The position numbers were made by a program, and so were the translations under genes. A stretch of DNA of 12,043 nt, from the NCBI GenBank assembly GCA_965371855.1, contig CBDUZZ010000100.1, forward strand, positions 1-12,043, written 5' to 3'. The first letter of the stretch is position 1; each line of letters opens with the position of its first letter. Positions 1 through 6,007 of this stretch are shown one piece after another. Under the pieces are notes generated by a model. The model saw nothing but the letters and a program-made list of their open reading frames with translations. It ran no database searches and had not been told where the DNA came from. The DNA comes from JAADEM01 sp965371855. GTDB taxonomy: Bacteria > Bacteroidota > Bacteroidia > Bacteroidales > Marinilabiliaceae.

Positions 1-38
<38 letters not shown>

Positions 39-54
<16 letters not shown>

Positions 55-120
55 CGAAGAGAGAAAATAAGGGGCGAGAAGTCTATCCCGAATTTATTCG
101 GGAAGTCCCGTTTTTCGCTC
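39..120 (+). repeat. Duplicated tRNA-Gly 3' end (17-bp direct repeat)
   Basis: AGTCCCGTTTTTCGCTC occurs at 39-55 inside tRNA-Gly and again at 104-120, a period of 65 bp. The second copy continues CAAGA and the first GAAGA, so similarity runs slightly past the repeat. Between them lies a short hairpin, TCCCGAA-TTTA-TTCGGGA (85-102). The second copy has no tRNA body in front of it. It could be an attachment-site footprint of a lost element or the remnant of a tandem tRNA-Gly copy. Confidence 0.85.
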
Positions 121-127
121 CAAGAAT

Positions 128-212
128 GCCCGAATGGTGGAATTGGTAGACACGCAGGACTTAAAATCCTGTGACCATTGCGGTCGTGTGGGTTCAAGTC
201 CCACTTCGGGTA
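128..212 (+). tRNA. tRNA-Leu (TAA)
   Basis: This 85-nt tRNA has a long variable arm, as expected for leucine. The acceptor strands GCCCGAA and TTCGGGT pair, with one terminal G-U. The anticodon stem CAGGA/TCCTG encloses CTTAAAA, giving anticodon TAA. The T loop is TTCAAGT and A212 is the discriminator. CCA is not encoded. It lies 73 bp after tRNA-Gly, probably in the same transcript. Confidence 0.96.
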
Positions 213-213
213 C

Positions 214-255
214 AAAAACAGCAAGTGTAATTTATTTACCTTGCTGTTTTTTTTT
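214..255 (+). terminator. Intrinsic terminator after tRNA-Leu
   Basis: The inverted arms ACAGCAAG (218-225) and CTTGCTGT (240-247) extend inward through GTAA/TTAC around a short T-rich loop, and a run of nine T residues follows. It starts just behind the tRNA and should end the tRNA transcript. Confidence 0.88.
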
Positions 256-531
256 ACTCATAATGTGTAGTTGAAGTTCTGAAAAAAAACGACCGGTCTG
301 AATTTGGACATTCACTAGCCTGGTTCTTAGTAGATTACTATGAGTATATCTGCATAGCTGACAATGATTTTTATACTCTTTGAATCGTGTGCCTCGTATA
401 ACTCCTCCTTTGCTGCCACATTTTCTAAAAAAAAGAGAAATCATTCAATCAAATTTGAAAGCCTTTAGGAAGCAGGACTGTATATATAGCAACCAATAAT
501 GGTTACATATCCTGTTTAAAATGATTGCTAA
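256..531. other. Intergenic stretch with no convincing gene
   Basis: AT-rich spacer. A minus-strand open frame covers part of it, but its sequence resembles no family and its end overlaps the terminator. A weak dyad AACCA-ATAA-TGGTT lies near 490-503. I see no RNA gene, promoter box or conserved protein here. Confidence 0.5.
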
Positions 532-627
532 ATGAAGAAAATTTATGCTGTAATTGTTTGTATAGTTCCATTTATTTATTTAAATTTGGTATATAAACCG
601 AATGAATTCGGCTTATACATACATTAG
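532..627 (+). CDS. Possible 31-residue membrane peptide
   Basis: An ATG at 532 opens a 31-codon frame ending in TAG at 625. The product starts MKK, continues as a hydrophobic run from about residue 4 to 21 (IYAVIVCIVPFIYLNLVY), and ends in a short polar tail, the layout of a single-pass membrane peptide. No Shine-Dalgarno or -7 box is evident upstream. An imperfect hairpin, ATAAACCGAA/TTCGGCTTAT, lies in its last codons. It sits just upstream of a toxin-antitoxin-like pair. The frame is short enough to arise by chance, so this is only a candidate. Confidence 0.2.
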   Translation: MKKIYAVIVCIVPFIYLNLVYKPNEFGLYIH

Positions 628-667
628 GCTTTATGCTAATGAAAAAATCACATAGAGAATAAATGAT

Positions 668-675
668 TATCTTTG
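668..675 (+). promoter_or_regulatory. Bacteroidota -7 promoter box TATCTTTG
   Basis: TATCTTTG matches the TAnnTTTG -7 element of Bacteroidota sigma-ABfr promoters. The DUF433 start codon follows only 4 bases later, so transcription would start at or almost at the ATG and the mRNA would be leaderless. I see no clear TTTG -33 box at the right distance upstream. Confidence 0.6.
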
Positions 676-679
676 TATT

Positions 680-901
680 ATGATACGATTTAATGAATAC
701 ATAGAAATTAACACAGAAAAGAGATTTGGTAAGCCAATAATTAAAGGGACAAGAATTTCTGTTTACGATATTTTATCCTGGTTGTCTAATGGAATGACCC
801 GAAAAGAAATTATAAATGATTTCCCTGAATTAACAGAGAATCAAATAAATGCTTGCTTGTCATTTGCTGCCAAAAAGGAACAAGGACAAATATATGCCTA
901 A
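680..901 (+). CDS. DUF433 family protein, probable antitoxin
   Basis: This 73-residue protein carries the DUF433 pattern: RFGKP (15-19), IKGTRISVYD (21-30), then a helix-rich part ending DFPELTENQINACLSFAA. DUF433 proteins are small helix-turn-helix-like proteins, often encoded directly before a PIN-like DUF5615 protein and regarded as its antitoxin and DNA-binding autoregulator. Here the stop TAA and the ATG of the DUF5615 gene share one base (TAATG), which indicates translational coupling. Length is normal. A -7 box ends 4 bases before the start, suggesting a leaderless transcript. The family call is strong. The antitoxin role is inferred from family and context. Confidence 0.88.
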   Translation: MIRFNEYIEINTEKRFGKPIIKGTRISVYDILSWLSNGMTRKEIINDFPELTENQINACLSFAAKKEQGQIYA

Positions 902-1233
902 TGAAATTGCTATTTGACCAAAATATCTCTTTTCGATTGGTAAAACGAATCATTGACATTTTCCCTGAATCACAACAAGTTCGGGAATTGGGACTTGAAA
1001 ATTCAACCGATTTTGAAATATTTGATTTTGCAAAAAAGAATCACTACATAATAGTAACCTTTGATTCTGATTTCTATGACTTAAATATCATAAATGGATT
1101 TCCTCCAAAAATAATCTGGCTTAGAACTGGCAATACGACTACACAAAATTTAGAGAAACTTCTTCGAAACAGATATGACTTAATAAAGTTATTTCTGATT
1201 GAGAATTATGGTTGTATTGAAATAACGGATTAG
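901..1233 (+). CDS. DUF5615 PIN-like protein, probable toxin nuclease
   Basis: The start is ATG 901, overlapping the stop codon of the DUF433 gene by one base. A longer frame opens upstream but would run through that gene. The 110-residue product has the DUF5615 (Mut7-C/PIN-like) layout: LLFDQNIS at 3-10 with D6 and N8, an acidic residue in STDFEIFDFAK (D37), and VTFDSDFYD at 52-60 with D55 and D57. These acids would form the metal site of a PIN-fold ribonuclease. With DUF433 upstream it forms a VapBC-like pair. Nuclease activity is inferred, as the biochemistry of this family is less settled than for classical VapC. The frame ends in TAG at 1231. Confidence 0.85.
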   Translation: MKLLFDQNISFRLVKRIIDIFPESQQVRELGLENSTDFEIFDFAKKNHYIIVTFDSDFYDLNIINGFPPKIIWLRTGNTTTQNLEKLLRNRYDLIKLFLIENYGCIEITD

Positions 1234-1470
1234 AAAGCACAAAAGCCTAGCACGCCGGTATGGTTAATTGGCGGATCGGTGCTTTCAGGAATTTTTATAC
1301 TTTTATATAGCTTTTCAGCAATTTGAAAAGACAAAGCAACGATTTTTAACCTCAAAACAGAAAATTTAAAAAAGGTATCTGGTGGCATTAGTATTGCAAT
1401 TTTCAATAATATTTTCACAAAGAAACATCTTATTGAAAAAGGATTAAGTAATAACCAAATAATTTAAAAG
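1234..1470 (+). pseudogene. Spacer with possible gene remnant
   Basis: Past the toxin stop, the same frame stays open apart from one TGA at 1324-1326. It encodes a membrane-like segment (WLIGGSVLSGIFILLYSF, from 1261) and then a 47-codon stretch ending NNQII at 1467. This could be the decayed end of a small membrane protein, but I recognise no family. GAAAGCAC (1233-1240) and GTGCTTTC (1279-1286) form an 8-bp stem with a long loop that might act after the toxin gene. No promoter box for the next gene is obvious. Confidence 0.2.
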
Positions 1471-1473
1471 CAA

Positions 1474-2118
1474 ATGATTAAAGGAGTACTATTCGATATG
1501 GATGGTGTTTTAGTAGATACTGAAGAGTATATCTGCATGGCTGCTATTGAGATGTTTCGCAGGGAGGGATTGGAAGTAAGAGCAGATGACTTTCTGCCAT
1601 TCGTTGGTAAAGGCGAAAATATGTATCTCGGTGGTGTTGCTGAGAAGTATAATTTTACTTTGGATATTGATTTGGCAAAAAAATCGACATACAGTATTTA
1701 TGAGGAGATGGTTCACGGAAAACTTTCACCGCTTCCGGGAGTATTAAGTTTTATTGAAAAAGCTAAAGCAAGAGGTCTTAAACTTGCAGTAGCAACCAGT
1801 GCTGACAGGGTGAAAATGGAGATTAACCTTCAAAATATCGGTATCTCCGAAAATGTTTTTGATGCAACAGTTAACGGACTAGAGGTAGAAAGGAAAAAAC
1901 CTTTTCCTGATATCTTTGAGTTGGCTGCCAAAAGAATAGGATTAAAACCGGATGAATGTCTCGTTGTTGAAGATGCAGTTAGCGGAGTGGAAGCTGCCAA
2001 AAAAGCCAGAGCTAAATGTTTGGGGTTAACTACCAGTTTCACCGGAGAAGAGCTTGCGAAAGCTGACTGGATTTCAAATACTCTTGCTGATGCTCCTGAA
2101 GAGTGTTTGCAGTGGTAA
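1474..2118 (+). CDS. HAD-superfamily phosphatase, beta-phosphoglucomutase-like
   Basis: This 214-residue cytoplasmic protein has all four HAD motifs. Motif I is DMDGVLVDT (D8 nucleophile, D10 acid/base), followed by a helical cap at about 16-85. Motif II is VATSA (S109), motif III the lysine in ERKKPFPDIF (K141/K142), and motif IV VVEDAVSG (E166, D167, metal binding). The cap position and the length fit subfamily IA, the beta-phosphoglucomutase/phosphatase group. Members act on phosphorylated sugars or other small phosphoesters, and the substrate cannot be read from sequence. ATG 1474 lies 7 residues before the nucleophile, the usual spacing. It is a single-gene unit as far as I can see, with no clear promoter. 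Confidence 0.93.
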   Translation: MIKGVLFDMDGVLVDTEEYICMAAIEMFRREGLEVRADDFLPFVGKGENMYLGGVAEKYNFTLDIDLAKKSTYSIYEEMVHGKLSPLPGVLSFIEKAKARGLKLAVATSADRVKMEINLQNIGISENVFDATVNGLEVERKKPFPDIFELAAKRIGLKPDECLVVEDAVSGVEAAKKARAKCLGLTTSFTGEELAKADWISNTLADAPEECLQW

Positions 2119-2136
2119 TATTTTAAATAAAATATT
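2117..2136 (+). terminator. Weak AT-only hairpin after the HAD gene
   Basis: AATATTTT (2117-2124) and AAAATATT (2129-2136) pair perfectly around AAAT, starting within the stop codon of the HAD gene. The stem contains only A-T pairs and no long T tract follows, so termination is doubtful. Confidence 0.25.
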
Positions 2137-2143
2137 GTATAGT

Positions 2144-2174
2144 TTTGAGTAACTGATGAAAATAATTATTTTTG
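2144..2174 (+). promoter_or_regulatory. Promoter TTTG-N19-TATTTTTG
   Basis: TTTG at 2144-2147 is followed after 19 bases by TATTTTTG at 2167-2174, a good match to the -33/-7 layout of Bacteroidota housekeeping promoters. It reads toward the small gene at 2203 and would give a leader of roughly 20 bases. Confidence 0.65.
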
Positions 2175-2202
2175 AGTATTATATAATGCTATTAATCATT
2201 TA

Positions 2203-2454
2203 ATGACAAAAAAGAAGAATCAATCAAACTCAAAAACTGTTAACGGAAAAAAATCCATGAGTAGGAAGCATCGTTCAACATTTATGCTGACCGAGGAGGA
2301 GAACTCAGCTATTGCGATGTATTGTAAAAAGTATAAAGTAAGCAATAAATCTAAATTTATGCGTGAGGCTGTTTTAAGAACTGTAATGGAAAAGTTTCTT
2401 GATGATTATCCTACTCTGTTTGAAAAAGAGGATTTGGATGATTTGATTGTATGA
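2203..2454 (+). CDS. Small protein, ribbon-helix-helix-like
   Basis: This 83-residue protein has a basic, lysine- and serine-rich N-terminal tail (1-25). After it comes RSTFMLTEEENSAIAMYC, a beta-strand followed by a helix, then KYKVSNKSKFMREAVLRTVM and an acidic C-terminus. The strand-helix-turn-helix order and the N-K-S-x-F-M-R-E-A segment recall ribbon-helix-helix proteins of the mobilisation/MetJ-Arc type that are common in Bacteroidota. A DNA-binding role is inferred from fold resemblance only. It has its own promoter (2144-2174) and converges with the O-methyltransferase gene. Confidence 0.7.
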   Translation: MTKKKNQSNSKTVNGKKSMSRKHRSTFMLTEEENSAIAMYCKKYKVSNKSKFMREAVLRTVMEKFLDDYPTLFEKEDLDDLIV

Positions 2455-2473
2455 TCTTTTCGGAATAAGCTCT

Positions 2474-2515
2474 AACAGCTAAAGGCTAACAGCTAATAGC
2501 TATCAGCTAAAGGCT
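2474..2515. repeat. Three tandem 14-bp repeats between convergent genes
   Basis: Three head-to-tail units occupy 2474-2487 (AACAGCTAAAGGCT), 2488-2501 (AACAGCTAATAGCT) and 2502-2515 (ATCAGCTAAAGGCT), differing at one to three positions. Each contains AGCT twice, so the array can also fold. The last unit includes the final codons of the minus-strand O-methyltransferase gene. Confidence 0.9.
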
Positions 2516-3151
2516 TTTCCTTATTAAAAACAATCCGTCACGAAAAGGAAGAATAACTTTCGTTACACGTTTATCATCCCTAACCATTTCATTGAACTCA
2601 ATCACCCCTTTCGTATAATCATCATTGTTTGTCAGAGGGGCTAACACCTTACCATTCCAGAATATGTTATCTGCAATAATATAGCCACCGGGATTAACTA
2701 ATGGGAAAACTAATCTGTAGTATTCCGGGTATTGCCTTTTATCTCCGTCAATAAAAACAAGGTCGAACTTTTTATTGAGGGTGGGGATGATATCTCTGGC
2801 ATCGCCAAAATGGAGTGTTATTTTATTGGTTAGATTCGCCTTGTTAATGAACTTTTCAATTACGGGTCGTAATTCATCATTAATTTCAATGGTGTCGATG
2901 TGTGCGTTTTCATATGATAGCTCTTCTGCCATGCTTATTGCCGAGTAACCTGTAAAAGTCCCTATCTCAAGTATGTTTACCGGATTTATCATCTTGCAAA
3001 ACATTTTTAAGAGTTGCCCCTGTATATGTCCGCTTAACATACGTGAACGCAGAACATTTATGTGGGTATATCTGTAGAGCTCTTTCAGAGTTTCGCTCTC
3101 TTCATCGATGTGAGCTGCTATATATTTTTCAATGTAGTTGTCTGATTTCAT
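2507..3151 (-). CDS. SAM-dependent O-methyltransferase (class I, COMT-like)
   Basis: This 214-residue enzyme has the glycine-rich SAM motif LEIGTFTGYSAISMA (61-75), an acidic residue ending the second strand (IDTIEIND, E89), GDARD (116-120) for adenine contact, and VFIDGDK (132-138) with D135 and D161-N162 (IADNIFW) as the divalent-metal ligands of the catechol/caffeoyl-CoA O-methyltransferase family. Length is standard. It probably methylates a hydroxyl on a small aromatic acceptor, not identifiable here. It lies 49 bp downstream of the M16 peptidase gene on the same strand with no promoter box between, so the two are probably cotranscribed. Its stop codon falls within the 14-bp tandem repeats. 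Confidence 0.94.
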   Translation of the reverse strand: MKSDNYIEKYIAAHIDEESETLKELYRYTHINVLRSRMLSGHIQGQLLKMFCKMINPVNILEIGTFTGYSAISMAEELSYENAHIDTIEINDELRPVIEKFINKANLTNKITLHFGDARDIIPTLNKKFDLVFIDGDKRQYPEYYRLVFPLVNPGGYIIADNIFWNGKVLAPLTNNDDYTKGVIEFNEMVRDDKRVTKVILPFRDGLFLIRKSL

Positions 3152-3200
3152 TCTGAAATAATATCTTAACGTTACTATATTTATAATTCATAATTTTACT

Positions 3201-4421
3201 CTATTTATAAATCAATGTTGAAAGCATCTTTTCATCAAAAATCTCATTAGCTATTCGTTGCAGGTCTTTAGCCGTGATGCTATCTATTTTTTTGTATACA
3301 GTTTCGAGAGAATCAACTTTGTTATATAAAATATAGCTTTTCCCGATTGTAAGCATCAGGTTCTCTTTATTATCATTTGATATGGCAAGCTGTCCTTTGA
3401 TTTGTCTTACTGCTTTTTGTAATTGAAGTGTACCAAGTGGTTTGTCACGAAGATTTTTTAGCTCTTTGTGAACGATTTTAAGTGAACGATCCAGATTCTC
3501 TTCATCTGCACCGTAATATATACTAAATACCCCCGTGCCATCATAAGGTATGTATGATGATTCAATGTTATATGCTATCCCGTTTTTTTCCCTTAACGAC
3601 ATATTTAATCGTGAATTCATACCCGGTCCGCCAAGTAAGTTGTTTAACAGACTCAGTCCCAGTCGATCTTTGTGTTGAAACGAATAGGCAATATTGCCAA
3701 TCATAACATGGTTCTGGTAGGTGTTTTTTGTTTCTGTTTTAAATTGTGGTGTATAGAGTTTTATTTCAGGTCTTGATGTTTCTCGTCTGTTTTCAGGGAT
3801 TTGTGCAAAATAGCGTTCAGTTAGTTTTTCAATCTTTTTTTCAGATATATCGCCTACAGAACAAAATACAATCTGGTTTGTATGGTAATTGTTTTGTATA
3901 AACGTTGAGATATTAGCTTTGGTAAATGATCTTATATGTTTGGGTGTTCCCAGTATATTTCTACCCATAGGGTCATTAATATAAATAAGGTCTTCAAACT
4001 CGTCAAAGATAAGTTCTGAAGGATTGTCTTTGTAGGAGTTTATCTCATCTATGATTACCTCCTTCTCTTTTTCCATCTCCTTTTCGGGGAAAATGGAGTT
4101 GAATATAATATCATGGATAAGTTCTGCAGCTCTGTCAAAATCCTGAATAAGGAAAGATGCATATATACATGTTTCCTCCTTTGTGGTATAAGCATTAAGT
4201 TCTCCCCCCACATCATCCAAACGGCTGAGAATATGGTATGCTTTTCTTTTTTTTGTTCCTTTAAATATTACATGTTCTATAAAATGAGCAATGCCGTGTT
4301 CCTTTTTGCTCTCATCTCTTGAGCCGGTATTTATCATTACTGCACAATGACCTACCAATGATTTAACAGGTTTGTGAATGATACGAATGCCGTTATCTAA
4401 TGTTTTTGTATAATATTCCAT
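3201..4421 (-). CDS. M16 family zinc metallopeptidase (insulinase-like)
   Basis: This 406-residue protein carries the inverted zinc motif HFIEH at 46-50 (H46, H50 ligands, E49 catalytic). The third ligand E126 in EVIIDEI lies 76 residues on, the usual M16 spacing. The C-terminal half is the inactive M16 domain, including the family signature GMNSRLNMSLREKNGIAY. Length fits the single-unit M16B processing-peptidase type, which works as a dimer and cleaves short peptides. No signal peptide is visible, so it is probably cytoplasmic. It is the first gene of a minus-strand pair with the O-methyltransferase, with a -7 box just upstream. Confidence 0.95.
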   Translation of the reverse strand: MEYYTKTLDNGIRIIHKPVKSLVGHCAVMINTGSRDESKKEHGIAHFIEHVIFKGTKKRKAYHILSRLDDVGGELNAYTTKEETCIYASFLIQDFDRAAELIHDIIFNSIFPEKEMEKEKEVIIDEINSYKDNPSELIFDEFEDLIYINDPMGRNILGTPKHIRSFTKANISTFIQNNYHTNQIVFCSVGDISEKKIEKLTERYFAQIPENRRETSRPEIKLYTPQFKTETKNTYQNHVMIGNIAYSFQHKDRLGLSLLNNLLGGPGMNSRLNMSLREKNGIAYNIESSYIPYDGTGVFSIYYGADEENLDRSLKIVHKELKNLRDKPLGTLQLQKAVRQIKGQLAISNDNKENLMLTIGKSYILYNKVDSLETVYKKIDSITAKDLQRIANEIFDEKMLSTLIYK

Positions 4422-4437
4422 AAAAATAATTGAGGTG

Positions 4438-4445
4438 CAAAACTA
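4438..4445 (-). promoter_or_regulatory. -7 box TAGTTTTG for the M16 gene
   Basis: On the minus strand TAGTTTTG fits TAnnTTTG and ends 16 bases before the M16 start codon. No clear TTTG is found about 19 bases further upstream, so this is a partial match. Confidence 0.45.
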
Positions 4446-4506
4446 TTAAATATCAGGCAATTTTGTTCGTATTATGAAGAAAAAATTAATGACAGGATTT
4501 TTTTAT

Positions 4507-4536
4507 TTTGCGAAATAAAAACTTTCTGTATCTTTG
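4507..4536 (+). promoter_or_regulatory. tRNA-Phe promoter TTTG-N18-TATCTTTG
   Basis: TTTG (4507-4510) and TATCTTTG (4529-4536) are 18 bases apart, a strong Bacteroidota promoter layout. The mature tRNA-Phe begins 25 bases downstream of the -7 box. Confidence 0.8.
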
Positions 4537-4561
4537 CAACCGCAAAAGCAAAAACAGCTAT

Positions 4562-4634
4562 GGTGCCATAGCTCAGTTGGTAGAGCAATGGACTGAAAAT
4601 CCATGTGTCCCTGGTTCGATTCCAGGTGGCACCA
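4562..4634 (+). tRNA. tRNA-Phe (GAA)
   Basis: This 73-nt tRNA has acceptor strands GGTGCCA/TGGCACC, a D arm with AGTTGGTAGA, an anticodon stem ATGGA/TCCAT around CTGAAAA (anticodon GAA), and T arm CCTGG-TTCGATT-CCAGG. The discriminator is A4634. CCA is not encoded. A promoter and a terminator flank it tightly, so it is a single-gene unit. Confidence 0.97.
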
Positions 4635-4658
4635 CTCCTTGAAAAGGGAAATAAATGT

Positions 4659-4693
4659 AAGCGAACATCTTAGAGGTGTTCGCTTTTGTTTTT
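4659..4693 (+). terminator. Intrinsic terminator after tRNA-Phe
   Basis: AAGCGAACA (4659-4667) pairs perfectly with TGTTCGCTT (4677-4685) around a 9-base loop, and a T-rich tail follows to about 4693. It begins 24 bases after the tRNA. Confidence 0.85.
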
Positions 4694-4755
4694 AATCAAC
4701 ATTTAGTCAACCATTCGGGAAAAGTGTGTTTTTTACGAACTATTCCCCTTGCTGT

Positions 4756-5090
4756 CTAATATCATGCTGGAAGAAGCTTGAACGTAAAAGGAAAAACCTT
4801 ATTCGTTTGGGAGTTGAACAGGGGCAAGCCTATGCATGGAGCCGGTCGAGAATGGGAGGATGGGCAATTGCACAGAGTCCAATTTTAGGAACTACCATTA
4901 CTGTTGATAGACTGAAAAAGCGGGGCTATGTTTCTCTACTTGATATTTACAATAGGATTTCTCCACAACTTAATCCCGAAGCCTCGGGACTGTATACGAG
5001 AACCCGCTTGGTTTACACTGAGCGATGTCGAAGTGTACAGTGGTGTGAGAGGTGCACTGGTTCCGATTCTTCGGGATCAGCCGCCTACTC
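4756..5090 (+). pseudogene. C-terminal remnant of group II intron maturase/RT
   Basis: In the frame of base 4726 the sequence reads WKKLERKRKNLIRLGV, then WSRSRMGGWAIAQSPIL and DRLKKRGYVSLLDIY. This is the DNA-binding (D) end of a group II intron-encoded reverse transcriptase. The RT and X domains are missing, and what precedes 4756 shows no resemblance. At LN-PEASG-LYTRT the coding sequence contains a small palindrome (TCCCGAAGCCTCGGGA, 4975-4990) where relatives, from memory, read LNEPLYT, so this looks like a small insertion. The remaining bases run into intron RNA. It is plus strand, opposite to the genes to its right, and abuts the yoeB end. It is non-functional. Confidence 0.8.
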
Positions 5091-5095
5091 GACTA
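5004..5095 (+). ncRNA. Degenerate group II intron domain V/VI
   Basis: CCGCT (5004-5008) pairs with AGTGG (5039-5043) as the base of a domain V-like hairpin. Its upper part is replaced by a palindrome, TACACT...AGTGTA (5014-5037). Domain VI follows: GAGAGG (5047-5052) pairs with CCTACTC (5084-5090), leaving A5087 bulged as expected of a branch point. The upper stem CTGGTTCCGA/TCGGGATCAG pairs with wobbles. The 3' splice site would fall near 5093-5096. Domain V is not canonical, so splicing activity is unlikely. Confidence 0.5.
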
Positions 5096-5106
5096 TGCTG
5101 CGTAAT

Positions 5107-5370
5107 TTATTTGTCATAATGATATTTGCAACTATAAATCAATAATTCTTGGTCAAAAAACTGATAAACAAGTCTATGTTCTCTGTCAATTCGCCTAGAC
5201 CAAAATCCAGACAAATCATACTTCAAAGGTTCAGGATTTCCATTACCCTGAAAAGGAGTCCGCTGAATATCTTTAATCAATTGATTAAAGATATTCAATA
5301 TTTTTTTGTCTTCTTTCTGCCATAAAACATAATCTTCCCATGAATTTTTTGAAAAAGTAATTTTCATCAT
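5107..5370 (-). CDS. yoeB: YoeB family toxin, ribosome-dependent mRNA interferase
   Basis: The 87-residue product closely follows E. coli YoeB along its whole length: ITFSKNSWEDYVLWQKEDKK, IKDIQRTPFQGNGNPEPLKY, LSGFWSRRIDREHRLVYQ, and the end CKYHY. The expected catalytic residues are present: E47, R66 and H84 (E46, R65 and H83 in the E. coli protein, which starts one residue later). YoeB cleaves mRNA in the ribosomal A site. The start ATG at 5370 overlaps the yefM stop as ATGA. The second ATG at 5367 would match the E. coli start better. It is downstream of its antitoxin and ends next to the group II intron remnant. Confidence 0.96.
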   Translation of the reverse strand: MMKITFSKNSWEDYVLWQKEDKKILNIFNQLIKDIQRTPFQGNGNPEPLKYDLSGFWSRRIDREHRLVYQFFDQELLIYSCKYHYDK

Positions 5371-5621
5371 TCTTCGATTAAGTCATGTTCTACAGTTTCT
5401 CCTTTTTTTATTTGCTGAATTGACTCATAAAGTCTGTCCGCATTTGCTTTGGAACTCAATAAATGAACTGTTTCCATAATTGAGTTGTATTCGTCAAATG
5501 AAATCATAACAGTACCTTTTCCGGATTTCCTTTTTATTACTAACGTTTCATGGTTGTTTTCAACGTTGTCAAGGAATTTTTTTAATTCAGTCCTGAACTC
5601 TGTAAAATTTGCAGCAATCAT
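5367..5621 (-). CDS. yefM: YefM family antitoxin
   Basis: This 84-residue Phd/YefM protein has the N-terminal DNA-binding dimer domain (FTEFRTELKKFLDNVENNHE, then VIKRKSGKGTVMISFDEYNSIMET) and an acidic, presumably flexible C-terminus that would wrap YoeB. It neutralises YoeB and represses its own operon. The stop TGA lies inside the ATGA shared with yoeB, giving translational coupling. Upstream are a -33/-7 promoter and two GTAC cores arranged like the known YefM operator. Confidence 0.95.
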   Translation of the reverse strand: MIAANFTEFRTELKKFLDNVENNHETLVIKRKSGKGTVMISFDEYNSIMETVHLLSSKANADRLYESIQQIKKGETVEHDLIEE

Positions 5622-5647
5622 TGCATTTCTTTTTTAAGTTATTAAAC

Positions 5648-5667
5648 AAGTACAAAAATAAGTACTT
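5648..5667. promoter_or_regulatory. Putative YefM-YoeB operator, two GTAC cores
   Basis: GTAC occurs at 5650-5653 and 5662-5665, centre to centre 12 bp. The second lies in the perfect palindrome AAGTACTT (5660-5667). E. coli YefM binds two palindromes with TGTACA cores also 12 bp apart. The sites overlap the -7 box, where binding would block transcription. Confidence 0.6.
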
Positions 5668-5684
5668 TATTTGATTTTTACAAA
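5653..5684 (-). promoter_or_regulatory. yefM-yoeB promoter TTTG-N20-TATTTTTG
   Basis: On the minus strand TTTG (5684-5681) is followed after 20 bases by TATTTTTG (5660-5653). The yefM ATG is 31 bases further on. The spacing is slightly long but both boxes are intact. Confidence 0.65.
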
Positions 5685-5729
5685 TAGTCTTATGATTTTA
5701 TTTTGACTGCTGTTTTAGGTCATTATGCT

Positions 5730-5919
5730 GCATAACGGTTTGGCTATGTGGAGTGCGGGGTTTCGGAGCGGTTCACTTTCAAGCCTGCACTGAGCCAATT
5801 CGTTTATTCATATTTTCTTTTTTTACGCCAATCGTCAAAGACGAATTGGCGGTGTTGCAACGGAGAACCGAGGTTGGACTACCCGCTGAACCCCGCATTA
5901 CATATAGCTTTTGTTAGCG
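5730..5919. repeat. Palindromic attC-like element 1
   Basis: The outer arms pair imperfectly: GCTATGTGGAGTGCGGGGTT on the left and the reverse complement of AACCCCGCATTACATATAGC on the right. The ends are GCATAAC (5730-5736) and GTTAGCG (5913-5919). Inside, GCCAATTCGT (5794-5803) is the exact reverse complement of ACGAATTGGC (5841-5850), and CGCCAATCGTC (5826-5836) competes for the same partner across an AAA loop. Elements at 7579 and 11600 share arm or core sequence. It lies between yefM-yoeB and the next minus-strand block and carries no credible gene. Confidence 0.75.
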
Positions 5920-6007
5920 TTTCGTTGATTATTGTCATGCTGTTTTTCTAATTCATTGTCAAAAATAAACTTATAAGGAAATCACTCCCTGCCAGTATAA
6001 ACAATCC

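Noticed and set aside
232..444. Minus-strand open frame after tRNA-Leu
   Set aside because: It overlaps the terminator, shows no family pattern or start signal, and its end is composed of the T-run read in reverse.
853..900. Earlier ATG at 853 for the DUF5615 gene
   Set aside because: It would lie inside the DUF433 gene, and the added residues do not belong to the family. ATG 901 matches the family start.
2474..2515. CRISPR array
   Set aside because: The units are contiguous with no spacers and only 14 bp long, and no cas genes are near.
4562..4634. tRNA-Phe as an integration site for the accessory region
   Set aside because: No second copy of its 3' end is found downstream within the window.
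5748..5951. Plus-strand open frame in palindromic element 1
   Set aside because: It runs across both arms of the palindrome and its sequence follows the repeat, not a protein pattern.
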